64,000 nucleotides of DNA from Dastarcus helophoroides (lineage: Eukaryota; Arthropoda; Insecta; Coleoptera; Bothrideridae): positions 12,635,629 through 12,699,628 of the forward strand of contig CM053327.1 in NCBI GenBank assembly GCA_028583605.1. Reading direction: 5' to 3'. Position numbers and translations under genes: made by a program. Below, one piece after another: positions 1 to 13,530 of the stretch; position 1 is the stretch's first letter, and the number at the start of each line of letters is the position of its first letter. The notes beneath the pieces are model-generated. The model ran no database searches. It had not been told where the DNA came from and saw only the letters and a list, made by a program, of their open reading frames with translations.

Positions 1-1353
1 CATTAAAGATACAATGGGAAAAGTAGTATAGAATTTAATGCCTAATATTATTCCGCTGAAAAAACAATTAAATTCCAATTCGTATTGATTTTATTTAGAA
101 AAAACTATAAATTGCCATTTTTAAAAATCAGCTGTAACTTGTTTATTTGAAGTCAGATTAAAAAAATTCAAAAAATGTAATTAGTTGAATGTTGAGGCTT
201 TTTCATTGGTGTACATTATTTTTTTCTAAATTCAACTGTTTCCAAGAAAATTATGTCAACTTTGTTATTTCTTATAGGCGCCATATTGGATTCTATCATT
301 TTCGAATTTGGCATATTTTTCTGATTAATTTCATGTATGTCATGCTATACTTCAAATGTGGTATAGCGGGTTAAATGAACAAATTTTTTATTTTAATACA
401 AAAAAATTATAGTAGGCGATGCAAGTGCCATTACTTTTAATAATAAAAAATACAGTTCCTAAAAATGCAAAAATTATTATTAAAAAACCAAAAATATTAT
501 AAGAAACTGTATAGTATTGAAATAGTTATTATTAATCGTAACGTGCATGGTTCCATTTAAATTAAGTCGTTCTCAGAACATTCTAAGGGCTTTATTAGGG
601 ACGACTTTTCCATGACTCATAAGCAAATGTGCGTTCTAGACTTCTCTAGAAGTTAAATATTTTAAGACAGTGTTAGATTGTTAGATATTTCACCTTACAC
701 GGATAAGTATTCAATGTTTAAAGAATTTTTGTAAAAATAACCGACACAATTTTTAAAACATCTACACGTTTTCATATAATTACGCCATTTAAAGGGGTGC
801 ATGCACGTTAAGATTATACTAATAACTGTTTAAATATTGCACAGTTTGTTACAATATTTTTAATTTTGTAATAATTATTGTTACGTAATTAGCTACCGTA
901 TTTCTATTATTAACAGTTATGGCATTTGCATCGCCTACTTTAATTTTTTTGTTTAAAAATAGAAAATTAGTTCATTTAACCCACTTTGCCACATTTGATG
1001 TATGGCATATCCTGTATCAAATTAATCAGAAAAATATGCTAAATTCAAAAATGGTCCAATCCAATGTGGCATCCATAAGAAATGAAAAAGTTGACATAAT
1101 TTTCTTGGAAGCAGTTAAATTTAAAAAATATTAACGTACATTAATGAAAATGCCTCAAAGAATAACTAATTACAGTTTTTGAATTTGTTCAATCAGACTT
1201 TAAATAAACAAGTTACAGCTGATTTTTTAAAATGGCGATTTTCAGTTTTTTCTAAATAAAACCAAGACGAACTGAAATTAAATTGTTTTCTCAGCGGAAT
1301 AATATTAGGCATTGAATCCTGCACTAGCTTGCTCATTTAGGCTTCCTTGTATC
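1..1353. mobile_element. Fold-back element with about 480-bp inverted arms, left end cut
   Basis: The left arm (1-~480) and right arm (~855-1353) are diverged inverted copies. Landmarks: gcctaatattattccgctga near 40 matches tcagcggaataatattaggc near 1290; agttacagctgattttt near 1210 matches the left arm near 130; and gtaggcgatgcaa near 412 matches ttgcatcgccta near 927. The centre (485-850) is unique. Ends look like AGATACAAGG. The left arm reaches base 1, so the true end may be outside. No transposase is visible; the short ORFs are arm sequence. Confidence 0.8.
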
Positions 1354-3957
1354 TCTAATAGTTTACGAGATTCCTATAGTGGAAACCAAATTTGGTTCAA
1401 CCTGTATATTTTTAATCAGACTAAATGAAGAAACACATATCTGCAAAAAATACATCGTGTTCCATTTAAAACAGTCTAACCTTTTTGCATACCCTGTATA
1501 TGTACAACGCTACTGCCAGTTCGTTAGCAAAAATGAGAGCCATTTAAAAAACCATGAAAAACCAGCTTCTTAATTTTTTGAATCGTTCAGAAATAATAAT
1601 AATAAAAAGGGGGGTATCCATTAAGAAAACTAACCCTGTACAACTTTACCTGTATGGTAATATTGCATAAGTTACTTGTATAACATCACTACACACACGC
1701 TTATCTACACTACAGAAGTATTCCGTTCAAGTATACATGAGGGCCTTAAAAGAAAAACTCGTCACTTTCAAACCGAAAAACCCGGAGACATAATGGGTTA
1801 AGTTCGGGGCCCGGAGATACCTCTCTATCGATATTAATCGATATTAAAACATATATGCTAAGTGTCTTAACAATAATGCTTTCTGAACTCGATAAACATC
1901 GTCATCCCTAATTTAAATAATCAGTTTTAAGAACATTTACTTAGTTTTAATTTATTCAGGAAATCATAAATGAAATAAAGTTGTCCCAATTTTGATTTTT
2001 ATTAAATTTTATGCTATAAAGATATATGTGACCAATTCGACTTATTTTCTTTAAACATTCGACGTTAGTTTATGATACGAGCGTGAGCGGAATCACAATG
2101 AAATAAACTTGAAGCTCTTTGTGTTCCGGCAGTCAACAAATCTTCTCGCTAGTTATAAGTTTAATCGGTTCATTCTTAAAACGAACTTTACATGCTCTAA
2201 CAGCTCCCGATGACTATAACTGCGTTTAAAATTAAATGCAGTGTCCCGAAGTAAAGCAATTTAATGGGAATTTGTTTTATACAACCGTCTCCGCTTTAGT
2301 AACTTATCTTTTAAGAATCGCCGTTACAATTTAGTGCCCGCTCTCTGATGAGAGATTTCCGAGTTTCCACATCTCCTAGTTTATTAAACTGCTCTAAAAT
2401 AAAACGAACTACGCTCGACTCAACTCTAGCACAACGAATTTTTTACGACTCCACTTTTCATATAACTAATTAATTTAAACTTAATCGAGATCTCGAAAAT
2501 TCCTTCGATAATTTCAGCGTTTTGTATGCTAAGAGAAGCAGGCGAGTTTCCAAAAAAACCGCTCTCTAGAAGGAGGCTAATCCAAGGCAAGTGGGGTGGG
2601 TAATGTGAAAGGTTCGAGAGGATGATGACGGGGGCGGAATGGGGGGCGACGTGGGTGCATATGAGGGCGGCGGAATGGATGCAACTGCGGCACCGGCTTC
2701 GGCAGGAAGTTAGCACAAAGCCCGGCATCGGGGCCGACTATATATCTTCCTAGTTTCCACTAACCGCATTATCTGGCGCTTCTGCTCCAGCTACTGATGC
2801 TCCCACTTGCATACAGACCCATTTTTGCATGATGTATGGATCGTCTTAATTAATTCTATCGCAGATACCTATCCAGAGTCGTCCAGAAATCGCCATGGGA
2901 TCGAAAGAGCGACTACGGAACCTCCGCTGGCTTGAAATTGAATTCTGATTGTCTTCACTCCTCAAACAGAGTTTTAAATTTGTGATTTCATATTCCCCAA
3001 AAAATAAAGAATTCATGAGATGAATTATTATTAGAAAAATATTTTATCAAGTGAGTTTTCAAAATATTACTTCTTTTGATTAGCTCCTTGATACCCTTAG
3101 ATTCTATGTTAAGAAGTATTTTTCATTCAAACCACTTCTTCGATATTTAAATACTGAAATGAATAAAGCATTTCATTTATCGCTATCTCCATTTCCTACC
3201 CCAACTCGAAATAGTCCAAAAACTTTGGGTTACGCTTTGCGAGAGGATTATAGGTGCTGTATTAAGTTATATTATTAAATTACTAATATTATAATCAAAT
3301 TTGTTATATTTTATAAAATTTACTAGGCTTGGAACACTGATCTTACTTGAGAATATTTTAATCTTCAAATATTGTATAAAATTTTTACATAAATGTAATG
3401 CGTAAGAAATTAGCTCATAGTTTCTACAAATTAGATTATAGTATATGTTAGACATGGTTTTTAAAATTAAATCAGTTAAGCTGAAAAACAAGAAAAAATG
3501 GATCCTAATTCTGTTCTTGAAGAGTATTTTTTGAAAAAAATCACCAAAGAGACACAAAACTCAGAAACGTGCAACAATAAAAAGTGCAGCACGCAAAGGA
3601 GTTGCACTCTAAAAACATATAATAATTAACACTTGCAATTTTAAAATAAGTTTGATTTATTTGTGCTGGTCTTTTGAAATAATAATTTAAACTGTTGAAT
3701 TCATTTATGCGTTATCCTTTATATTATTTTGGTTTTGCATTACGTTTAGATTGTTTGGTTTTGAAGATGAATTCAGAAAAGTTTACATTATTGTATCGCC
3801 ATATTTTATAATTATTTTTCACTATTTCTCGTATATCATTTTGAGAAGTAATTTTTTAAATTTCTGTTTTATTCTTGTTTTGGATTTTGTTATGACCTTA
3901 GGCCCACTTATACTGAGATGTTGAACTTTTGAAATTAATATACATTTACACTAACAT
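1354..3957. other. No gene seen; GC-rich patch at about 2570-2790
   Basis: The block is AT-rich unique-looking sequence. Between 2570 and 2790 there is a purine- and G-rich stretch followed by ctatatat near 2738, which could be a TATA box or chance. The open frames across it lack recognisable domains, so nothing is called. Confidence 0.4.
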
Positions 3958-4375
3958 GCAAAAGTATAAGGACATTATTGTGATTGTTTTTTATTGTGCT
4001 CAACAGCACTTTATGATTATATCTTGTATATGATTTGTACATACATTTGCATTGAATTAGCTAATTATTGTTAGTCAAAAGGTAGCTTTATTTTTGGGCT
4101 GTAATTTCCAATATAATAAGTATTATTTTATTTTTAACTAAACCGTAATTATCAAAGCATGAAGTGGACACATTGATGAAAAAATCTGATTTGATTTGTA
4201 GTGACATTTCGGTATTTTTAAATATTTTTATACAAAATCTGCAGGTAATGCACATAAATCATAACAAAATAGCCTATTTTCTAATTTGCATGTACAAGGT
4301 TTAATCATAAAATATTGTCGAATACAATAAAAAACAATCACAAACTCAAGAAATCCATTTTTTCGATGATGTCCT
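3958..4375. repeat. Candidate small inverted-repeat element
   Basis: gtgattgttttttattgt near 3980-3997 recurs inverted as caataaaaaacaatcac near 4325-4341, within arms of about 60 bp that also share aggacat and tttatgatta. The centre has no coding potential. Likely a MITE; ends and target duplication not defined. Confidence 0.5.
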
Positions 4376-6467
4376 AGTAATTTTATACGGTAGTGTAATT
4401 ACTTCTAAATTTCTATTAAGTCTCATTTGAATTTTCCCCATCAGTGTATCAGTATTTTTTTTTTCTTTTTAAGTTAGAGCCATAACTTCTGTAACGTAAG
4501 TGGATGGAGTCGAATGCGACTGCCAGTGTCTTTACAAGTTGGAGCTATGGAACAACTTCTCTGCATTCTTTGTCCCTCCATAGGATTTGGTAATTTTCCA
4601 GTGTAAACGTAGGTAAGCAGCGGCACCAGTAAACTATCTTAATTCACCGAAATTATCAAACCATGTTAGGGAAATTTTTGAAACCGAAATTATAACAAGC
4701 GTGTTGAAGTTGACATGTCGAGGCAAGTTTAATGGTAGTGGTATGTTTTCCATAAAAGCTAGGAAAACACAGGTTCCCTTGCAAAATGTAGATTATTCAT
4801 ATAGATTAATATTTTTTTTTATACAACCCGTTTTTTACGGGACACCTCTAACCAATGTGCTTAAATTTGAAATGTCGTCGGTCGAAATTTAAAAATAAAA
4901 GCCTAAATTTACAAAACAATGGAGGCAATATTTCCAAGAAAAAGTCCAAAATAAAAATTAATTATAAAAATACCTAATAACTTCGGAATTTTAAAAAATT
5001 AAATGTTTTAAAAAGTATAATTAATTTTTACAAAAAGTCACAAAATCGCGAGAAGTAAAAGAGGAGTTTGCAATAAAATTTGGTGATAAAACTGGAAACT
5101 GTTAAATTTTTTAACTTCATTCCAAATTATTTTTCAAAATTTTGGTTGTTTTCCCAAAATCCTATCTTAAATATTAAAAATATTATTGTTCTAGACAGAT
5201 AACAAGAGTTTTTACAGCAAAATTTCTCAAAGAAAATCTAAATTTTGAGCAGGTCAAAATTTTTCAAAAACGAACAATATCATTAACATCTATAATTTTT
5301 TAATTTTGTGATCAACATACAAATATCGACAAAATTTTAGAGAAAAAAAATTGCAAGGTTTTATTAAAATTTTGGAAAAAAAATATCAAAATTTCAAAAT
5401 TAAATATTAACGGAAACTTTTAAACAAAATTTTGAAAAATTTCTAATTTTTTGAAATTTTGAACATACGTTGTCCCAAATCCCGAGTTTAAGCTTAAGAT
5501 TTTATTATTTTAAGGCAAAAAGTCCAAATTTTGAGATAGAAGTATTAAAGTTCCAACTTTATATCCAGATTTTGGTTTAAAATTTTTAAGCATTAAGATA
5601 TTTTATTGAAAAAAAGAGATTAGGTATTTTTAAGTTTTATTGCAAATTAAATTTGATATTTTCAAACTCTAAAATCCATAAAAAATTTAACATGCATTCT
5701 TCTCGAAATATCGCGATTAAAGTTAAAATTTCCAAATTAAAGTCAACATCTTAATTTTAAAATCTAAATTTCGTAATTAAAATTTGAAATTTCGCGATGA
5801 ACGTTAACATTTATTTATTCTTCTTTTATTTCGAAGTTTTGACTAGACCTGAAAACTTGAAACCCAAGAAAAATCGAAATTCCGACATTAAAGTCAAAAT
5901 TTTGAAGAAAGCAAACATTTGGATCCTATAGGCTAAATTTTAGGAAAAAAAGTAAACATTTAAGAACATTTGAAGAAAAATCGATGTTTACATAAAAGTT
6001 TAACTACTTTTTGTAAAAAATTATCTTGAGTTTTCGTTTTCTTTGGATGACTAGGACAAAAGTCTCGGTTTCAGTTTAACATAAAATTTGAAGATCTTGC
6101 TTAAAATCCAATTTTTGCCAAAATTTCGTGTTAACAAGAATTTCATTTCTGTAAATTTTGCTATTTTCTCGATATTCAAACAATTTTCTTTTCGTTCTAG
6201 TCAAAATGTTGTCTAAAAAAGTCAGAAGTTTGAAAAAAGTTCTTTTGTGTCAGTCAGAAGTGTTTTCGAAATATGTTGAGTTTAAACCTTAAACTTATTT
6301 TTCTGAAATTGCAACTTATTGAATCTAGACTTTTTGGAAATTTTGACTCATTGTCAGATTCTAAAATTTTAACTTGACAGCAAAGTTTAGACTTTTTATG
6401 AAAATTTCAAATTTAATCTCGAAATTTAGAAATCTTTCTCCAATTGTCGTATTAGAACTGAGTTTTT
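4376..6467. repeat. AT-rich quasi-repeat, no gene
   Basis: From about 4900 the sequence is saturated with variants of AAATTTCGA and GTCGAAATTTTGA at irregular roughly 20-30-bp spacing. No open frame resembles a protein. The stretch 4490-4640 looks more like unique sequence. Confidence 0.5.
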
Positions 6468-7296
6468 TATACGGTGTGGAACAGCCAAATGAAATAAATT
6501 CGAATTGTTAACTTAAAGAATGTGGATTTTCTTGAAACTCATTCATTATTTGCAATTTGGTATCATTAGTTAATGCATTCGAAAGTTCTTTTTTTAGCTT
6601 TTATACATGTCCAGGTTCGTGAATATGCTTCTCGATTTTACTAATAAGCGGTAAATCAGGAAATTTTTGTTGAAATAGACTAGCGACTTCGGCCTGTGAT
6701 CTTGCTCTATCTCCATAACCAATCATTTGTAAAATTATTATTTTATGCATATTTGTTAAATGAACCACATTAAAATTTCAAAATGTGCAAAAAGATTACT
6801 GAAGCACGCTTAATTATCTCACAGTTTTAGAAAGTTACTGGGATATTTACGAGAAAAAGTACAATTGACTATGATAAGGTTGATAAGTTTTTACGTTGCC
6901 TTTTTTACAAAATCAAAAAAGGATATCGAAATTGGTTTTATCCACTTTATGATTATCGAGGAAGAACCGGACGAGCTGCTATTAGTTATTATTGTAGAAA
7001 ATTTTATCTAGTTGATAAATTATTTTTATTAATGTTTATTTTCTAAATAAATGAAGCAACCACGACATTTTTGAATAGAGAATAAAAAGATCTTTCAAAT
7101 GAGGTAAACCAAGCCTCTACTTCTAATTAAAAAAATTAGGGGTTGAAACGGGAACTCGAAGGGTGTTGCATCTAGGGATGAAATATTTGCGATGCAGGAT
7201 GTCATGTTAAAATCTAAAATTGACTCAGGATTTTTTATAAATATGTATAATAACTGAGATATTGAATTTATTTCATTTGACTGTTCCACACTATAT
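6468..7296 (-). mobile_element. Degenerate DNA transposon with 35-bp terminal inverted repeats
   Basis: The left end (6468-6502, ...gtgtggaacagccaaatgaa) and right end (near 7263-7296, inverted gtgtggaacagtcaaatgaa) differ at only a few positions. Inside, on the minus strand, an open run of 53 codons (6765-6607) resembles a transposase helix-turn-helix. The rest of the transposase is absent or destroyed, so this is a non-autonomous relic of about 830 bp. The superfamily is uncertain; the N-terminal helix pattern is of the Tc1/mariner-like type. Confidence 0.65.
6604..6765 (-). pseudogene. Transposase helix-turn-helix fragment
   Basis: The minus strand reads MHKIIILQMIGYGDRARSQA then EVASLFQQKFPDLPLISKIE and KHIHEPGHV, followed by a stop at 6601-6603. 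The pattern (helix, GYGDR turn, EVxxLFxxKFP, SKIE recognition helix, GxV) is typical of the DNA-binding domain at the start of insect Tc1/mariner-like transposases. No catalytic DDE region follows. Confidence 0.6.
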
Positions 7297-8229
7297 ACAG
7301 GCGGTTCAGCGAGGATTGGAACACAACAATATCTCAGGAACCAATGATGATTTAGGCAATATAAAAATATAATGTTAAATTATATCACGGGGGGCACATT
7401 TTGAGGTACAAAAATTTAGATTTCTTGTAATTTTTCTGACAAAATTTGATGAAGCATTTAGTAGCCTAAAACCCATTGTTTCCACGAAATAAAATATTTT
7501 ACGGGTTAAACTCAAAATTAAGTTACTTGCATAAAAGGTATATCTATAATTACGTTAAACAAAAACTAAAAATAACAAACTAGTAACATATTTTACAATA
7601 AATGCTCAAAGACTGCTCTATTCTTTAATGCGCATTGTTGATATATCTTGATTACTGTAAAACCATTTAGCGCTTTTGGAGTTTGTGGGAAAATATCTGC
7701 ACATGTAAGTTTAATTTTGGTTTACAACTGCCGGTCATCTAATAAGACGGTTTTTACTCACCTATCGTGAGGAAACATATTTAAGAAATTGCTTATAACA
7801 TGACTATAAAAGCGCATTCTTATTGAAAGTGTAAATTTTATCCTGAAGAAGAACAGGAAGCTCGTTTATCAGAAAATATAATTTACATCATTTACCTGTT
7901 CAGGCAACATTATGAAATTATGGACCAGATAGTGCTTTTTGACTTTTAATCGACTATCTATCAATTTTGCGTTTAATTCGGAAAATATTTTATTCCGTAG
8001 AAACTATGGGCTTTAGGCTAGTAGATATTTACAAAATAAGATGTCAGGAAAGAATCCAAATATGCAATAAAAGGTATAGCTTCGTATTTAAAATAATATT
8101 ACTAAGGTGCCACCTAGTGATGAAAGAAAATTAAAATTTGTGTACCTGCACTTAACATCATGTATTTACATTACCTTTATCACCCTGTGCTCCTGAGATA
8201 TTCCATTCCTCCCAGAACCCCTTGTATAG
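7297..8229. mobile_element. Fold-back element with about 260-300-bp arms
   Basis: Left arm 7297-~7560, right arm ~7930-8229. tagcctaaaacccattgttt near 7461 matches, inverted, aaactatgggctttaggcta near 8001-8020, and aatatctcaggaacc near 7330 matches ggtgctcctgagatatt inverted near 8187-8202. Ends resemble TACAGGxGGTTC. The centre (7560-7930) is non-coding. It directly abuts the transposon on its left, so one may have inserted beside the other. Confidence 0.72.
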
Positions 8230-8825
8230 CTTTTAATTTCCCTGTTAAACTGTAAAGTGGAAACTTTAAGAATATTTTCCTAAGTCATTTCCTTAAATTC
8301 TTGATTTTTCTTAAACTTTAATTTGATTTTAATTCAATTTTTAAATTAATTTTTTCTTTAAAAATGCGGAGTTTTCTAAAATAAATTTTTAATATTTTTC
8401 CCAATTTTTTACCTTTGTGCTAAATCTTTCAGTTTAATTTTAAAATGTTTAATTTTTTTGCCAAGACTTGACTTTATAATTGAAATTTCGAATTATCTAG
8501 CAATTTTGACTTGGATTTCGCGACCTGAATTTGTAAAGTAAATGAAAAGTAAGTTTCCTTAAAAGGTATATTTCTATTATTAGATTAATAATTTTGAGAG
8601 AAAAATAGAGTAATTATATTGAGTAAAGACGAATTTCTGCTTGCAGAAAAAAGTCAAGCTTTTGATTTTTTTCTCAAAAAATATATGAGTTCGAAATTGA
8701 ATTGGAAATCTTAAATATTTTTTTATAAATTCATTTTCTTGACCTTAAGACTTTCTTTCCAAAATTCCCAATTTATAACTGTAAATTATCAACAATTGTG
8801 AACTCTATTACAAACTTTTTATTTT
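8230..8825. other. AT-rich, no gene seen
   Basis: Low-complexity A/T sequence with scattered AAATTTCGA-like words; no coding or RNA feature recognised. Confidence 0.4.
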
Positions 8826-9253
8826 AAAATTGATCAATTAACACTTGACATTTCGAAGTTACCTTGAAAAATTTGAATATTCAAGAAAAAGTAGACATTT
8901 CATGTTTAAACTCAAAATATTGATAAATCTGTCCCCAATAAATTTATTTTATAGGAAAAACCATTATTAGAAGATTGTCAATAAACCTTGAAACTACGGC
9001 GCATCCACCAACAATTAACGTAATGAATGTAGACGTTTTAGAAATTTTGACTCAGATAATCAAAATTGATCAATTAACACTTGACATTTTAAACTTTTCT
9101 GAAAAATTCGAAGTTTCAAGGAAAAGTAGAAATTTCATGTTTAAACTTCAAATATTGATAAATCTGTCCCCAATAAAGTTATTTTATAAGGAAAACCATT
9201 ATTAGACTATTGTCAATAAACCTTAAAACTCCGGCGCATCCACCAATAATTAT
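8826..9253 (+). repeat. Direct duplication of about 192-bp units, period 236
   Basis: aattgatcaattaacacttg begins at 8828 and again at 9064. Both units continue through tgataaatctgtccccaata and cggcgcatccacca with about 90 percent similarity, judged by eye. The spacer lies at 9019-9061. The short frame across the second unit has no recognisable domain. Confidence 0.8.
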
Positions 9254-10505
9254 CTAAACCAGGTTATGCTTGAATTCAGAATTTTATTGCAATTAAATAA
9301 TGCGGAGGAGAGTTGTCTAGAAGAAAATAACAATATTGACATTAAAAAATCACCTTCATAAAAAAAGATTGATCGTGTGTTCAGGTGGCATTGATGTCTA
9401 TTGGGAGATTAATATGCATTGCATATAGAATATTTCATTCACAACATAAAATCATACAAATTTCCCCGATTTCCCTCTAATATCCTTCATTATGCGCCAT
9501 CTAGTGGAATTTCAGTGTCAAGAGTCTCCAAGTTTACAGAATCCTGCTTCATTCTGTTGTTTAATTTTAGCACCAAATTGGAGACCTTTAAATATAAACC
9601 ACAACCACGACTTAGTCGGTTAACTGTATAACGTAAAATTACCTAACGTTTTCTACTTTTAATAGTATACGGAACAAATTTTAAAAAACGAAAATAGAAA
9701 ACTAGAAAACATCGTGGATTATATTATACCTAAAAAAAGCAACAAAAGATATTCGAAATTCATTCCTAATTTTAGTTCGATTTTCGAGGCCTTAAGCCAC
9801 GCGCGGCTTGATCTTTGGAAAAATCAGGTAAATGTCTAAGAAAAAAATTTAAATTTATTTTAAAAAACTGAATCTTAAAGCAAAAGATCTAAATTTAGAG
9901 ATTAAATTAGAACATTTTTGAGGTTAAAGATTTTGAAGACAAAAAACTTTGCACTGTCTGTAATTTTTAGTTTAATAACGGAATTCTGCGGAAAAATTTA
10001 CAAATTGTAAGTTTAGATACGAAATTTGTGGTCAAAATTTTGAAACGATTTGTAGATATTCGCAGTTTATATAGGCTGTACGCTCCTAACATGGAGGTAG
10101 CGTAACATTGTAATGTAAAACTTGATATGTTAGCTAACTTTTGTTGCATTACAAGTGAGTAACCACCGTCGCTAGACTCAAATTAAGACGATAAAATATT
10201 ATTTTTTTCTAAATTTTTGCCACATACAAAATAAAATTAAAAATTTTTTTTTTATGCATACTTGAAGCATTCTCGATATAGCTGAAATTTTTTTTCAGGC
10301 AGTTTTTTTTAATATTAAATATTTGGTGGTTGTAATTTTTTATCCCGTATAAATACAAAATATTTAAACATATTCGTATATTACTGGCGGGGCTACAAAT
10401 AAGGTTCTCTTGTAATGTTCTGTAGCATTGAGTAAATCATTTGGATTGTAAGGGAAAAAAAAGAGGTAGTTTTGAACCTGAAGTCAAAGTTTTAACTTGA
10501 AATTA
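9254..10505. other. No gene seen
   Basis: AT-rich intergenic sequence with several short open frames on both strands, none with a domain or splice structure I recognise. Confidence 0.35.
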
Positions 10506-10746
10506 AATTTTTTTTTGGTGGAACGGACTGGTTCTTGGTTATCTTTAAAAATTGAAATACAAATCTTGTCCTCTGAAACCAAGAAAGATTGAAAAACACA
10601 ACAAAGGTTGCTTTAATACGTTTTCATAGCTAAGCTATCACCTTCAGAGAGATACTAAGAGCTACTAGAGAGATACTAGAGCAACCTTTGTTGTGTTTTT
10701 TATTCCTTCTTGGTTTCAGGGGATAAGACTTGTATTTCAATTCTTG
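10506..10746. repeat. Hairpin repeat family, copy A
   Basis: This is an inverted repeat. The left arm has attgaaatacaaatcttgtc, ccaagaaagatt and cacaacaaaggttgct; the right arm has the complement (gcaacctttgttgtg, cttggtttcaggggataaga, ttgtatttcaatt). The centre keeps a decayed gatagct...ttcagagagatact. Related copies lie near 13261, 23361, 24975, 31671 and 41233. It begins with ggtggaacggactgg. Confidence 0.8.
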
Positions 10747-13260
10747 AAACTGAAATTTTTAACTTCGTTTAAACTTTGATTTTCAGTTTAATTTTAAATT
10801 TATAATTTCGACCCTTTTCATTAGATTATTGAATCTAACCGTAAAATTTTACGTTCAAAATTAAAATGTTATGATTATGAAAAATTGATTCTATAAAATT
10901 TTAACAAAAATCTAAAAAAAATAGTTGAAATCTATAAAAGAAATAAAGAATTTTTGGATTTGATGCAGAAAAATGGATGAACATTTTAAATGTAAATCTA
11001 AATTTAAGATTTGAAATGAAAATCTAAATATAGGGAAAACGGTTTAGTAGAATAAAATTTTAGATCAAAAATTTTAAGAGAAGTAAAAATTTGAAGATTG
11101 AACTGGAAATTTTAAAATGGAAATTAAAGTCCCCAGAAAAAACTGAAATTTAAGTTTAAAGCCAAAATTTGGAAAAAAGTAAAAAAAGACTTAAAATTCT
11201 GGGACAACATAATTCGAACAACAAAACTCGAAGTTTAAAAACAAATATTCGCACTAAATCTCTACAATTTTCAGAAAAAAAGTTGAAATTCCCAATGTGG
11301 AAAAAAATTTCAGACAAATTATCTAGAACTGGAAATTTGGATAAAAACTGAAAAGAGTGAAATTATTATTAGGTTTAAGTCAAAATATGTCGTTAAAAAG
11401 ATGTTACCATTTCGAGTTGAAACTCGAAAAGTCGAAATTTATTAGAGTCCGACCAAAGTTTGGATTTCTGTTCTAGTCTTAACCAGTTTCGGCTAAAAAA
11501 TCCGTAGTTTTGGTTTAGGCCCAAAATAGGTCAAAACTTTGCCCTAGCATAAATTTCAATTTGTAAGTTTACGTTCGGTTTTAAAAAACACAAAATTTTA
11601 AGAAAAAATGTTGTATTTATATAAAAGAAATTCAAGATTTCACCCCATTCATATTTCGTGTTTATAATTTATAAAATCAAAATTTTTAAGTTTTGAGTAA
11701 AAACCTTCAGAAAAAAGTTGACATTTAGAAAAAAAACTAAAAGTATATTAGAACTGATTTGGTGCAAAATTATGGGAGATAAAATGGTTTTCATGGCGAA
11801 AAATCATGTTTTTTGGCATTTCCCGATAATAGAATAAACCAATTATTATTAATAATAATAATAATGTATTCCTAAATTTTCAGGTTGCTGTTGCAAAAAA
11901 AACTGAATTTTAGAATAAAATTTCCAGCGAATAATTATTTTGAAGTTTCGAAAGAAAAAGTAGAAACTCCAAAGTTCTGTAAAAAAGGACATATTTTTAT
12001 CTAAAAATTTTGCACAAAACAATTAAAAATTTTAAATTTCAACTAAGAATTATGCAAAGAAACTCAACAATTTCGAATTTATGCACCAATTTTCAATTTT
12101 AATCCCGAAAATTCGGCTTGCGACTCTAAGATTCGAATTCTTTTTCGAAGTTTTTTTGATTAAATCCAAGATTTCTTTGAAATTTAAATGTCAGGAAAAA
12201 ATAACATTTTAAATTTAGTCGAATATTCGATGAAAAAAATAAAAAAATTTAAGGTTAAACTTTTTTTCAGTTACTGACTTTTTTGTGGGAATTTCAACTT
12301 TGAAGTTAAAAACTTATAAAAAAATGTAAAATTATTTAGCAAAGGAATGTAAGCTTTAACATCATATTTCGATTAAAAAAATAGAAACTTTGACAAAAAA
12401 TTAGATTAATTTGGAATTTTGATAAAATTACGACTACTCGATTTTTTGCTGAGAATTAAAAAAAATGAGATTAATTTGAACGACTACTCAATATTTTGCT
12501 GAGAAGTTCACAAAAAAAGGAAATTTTAAGGTTGAATTTTAAGGTCAAAATTTCCCTCCGAACCTAAAAATTTCTTAAAAACTCTTAAGAACATTCTTGG
12601 TTTCGTTTTAAAAATTCCAAATTCTTTTTTTATTTTCTAAAAAATTAGTTCCTCAAACTTGAGATGACTGCTCTCTTTTTTCGAAATTTAATAATTCCTA
12701 ATTAATTTTTAAAACTTTCTCAGCTTTGATGGAAAGCACATCTCTAATACAAAATGTCTTTATTTATTCAAGTATTTAGTTAAGACTGTTAAGAATAAAA
12801 AATAAAATAGCTACTAAAGTAGCTAATTTGAAGTTAAAGTAGTAGCTAAACATTTAAATTTACTGTTTATGTATATATTAATATCATTTTCAAGTTTTGT
12901 TTTCAGTTTCGTTTTCTGCCGAAAGTAGTGTAGAAGCCGAAATCCGGTTTCGGTTTCGGCCAAAAATCTAGTTTCGGTTGGTCTCTAAAATTTAATAGAA
13001 ATCATTTAGTTTTTATGTTTCAAATTTTGAATAAAATATAAGATACAAATTGCAAAATTAATGTCCAAAAAATTAAGTATAAATCCAACATCAAGGAATA
13101 GGTGCATATTGAGTATAAAGTCGAAATTTTGGGTTAAATAGTAAAAAATTGCTGATTTATGGTTGACATTTTTAGACTGTTTTTAGAGTTTCAAAAAAGT
13201 GGCAAATAAAGTAAGATAATGTTTAAAATTAAATTAATTAATATTCCTGGGATAACTTTG
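10747..13260. repeat. AT-rich quasi-repeat, no gene
   Basis: Long low-complexity stretch dominated by GAAATTT, AAATTTTG and GTCGAAATT variants on both strands. There is a (taa)n microsatellite at about 11847-11866 and tttcggtttcgg runs near 12945-12980. No protein or RNA gene recognised. Confidence 0.5.
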
Positions 13261-13530
13261 CTGGAACGAACTGGCCCTTGGTTATCTTTCAAAAATTGAA
13301 ATACAAATCTTGTCGCCTGAATCCAAGAAGGATTAAAAAACACAACAAAGGTACCTTTAACGCGTTTCGATAGCCTAGCTACCATCTTCAGAGAGAAAAT
13401 ACTACTTTTAGGATTAGGTGTTAATATCTCTCTGAAGATGGTAGCGTGGGTATCGAAATGCGTTAGAGCAACCATTGTTGTTTTTTAATATTTCTTGTTT
13501 TCAGGGGACAAGATTTGTATTTCAATTTCC
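13261..13530. repeat. Hairpin repeat family, copy B, with hammerhead-like arms
   Basis: Same family as copy A. The right arm (+) has ctgaaga at 13432-13438, an imperfect stem and gaaatgcgttag at 13455-13466. The left arm has the inverted equivalent (cgtttcgatagcctagctac then catcttcag). Flanks carry ctggaacgaactggcccttgg. Confidence 0.75.

Noticed and set aside
2426..2728. 100-codon minus-strand frame
   Set aside because: It lies over a G-rich patch, has low-complexity Cys/His/Pro content, no domain and no splice context.
9000..9260. CRISPR-like or satellite array
   Set aside because: There are only two long units with a single spacer in a eukaryotic context; it is a simple tandem duplication.
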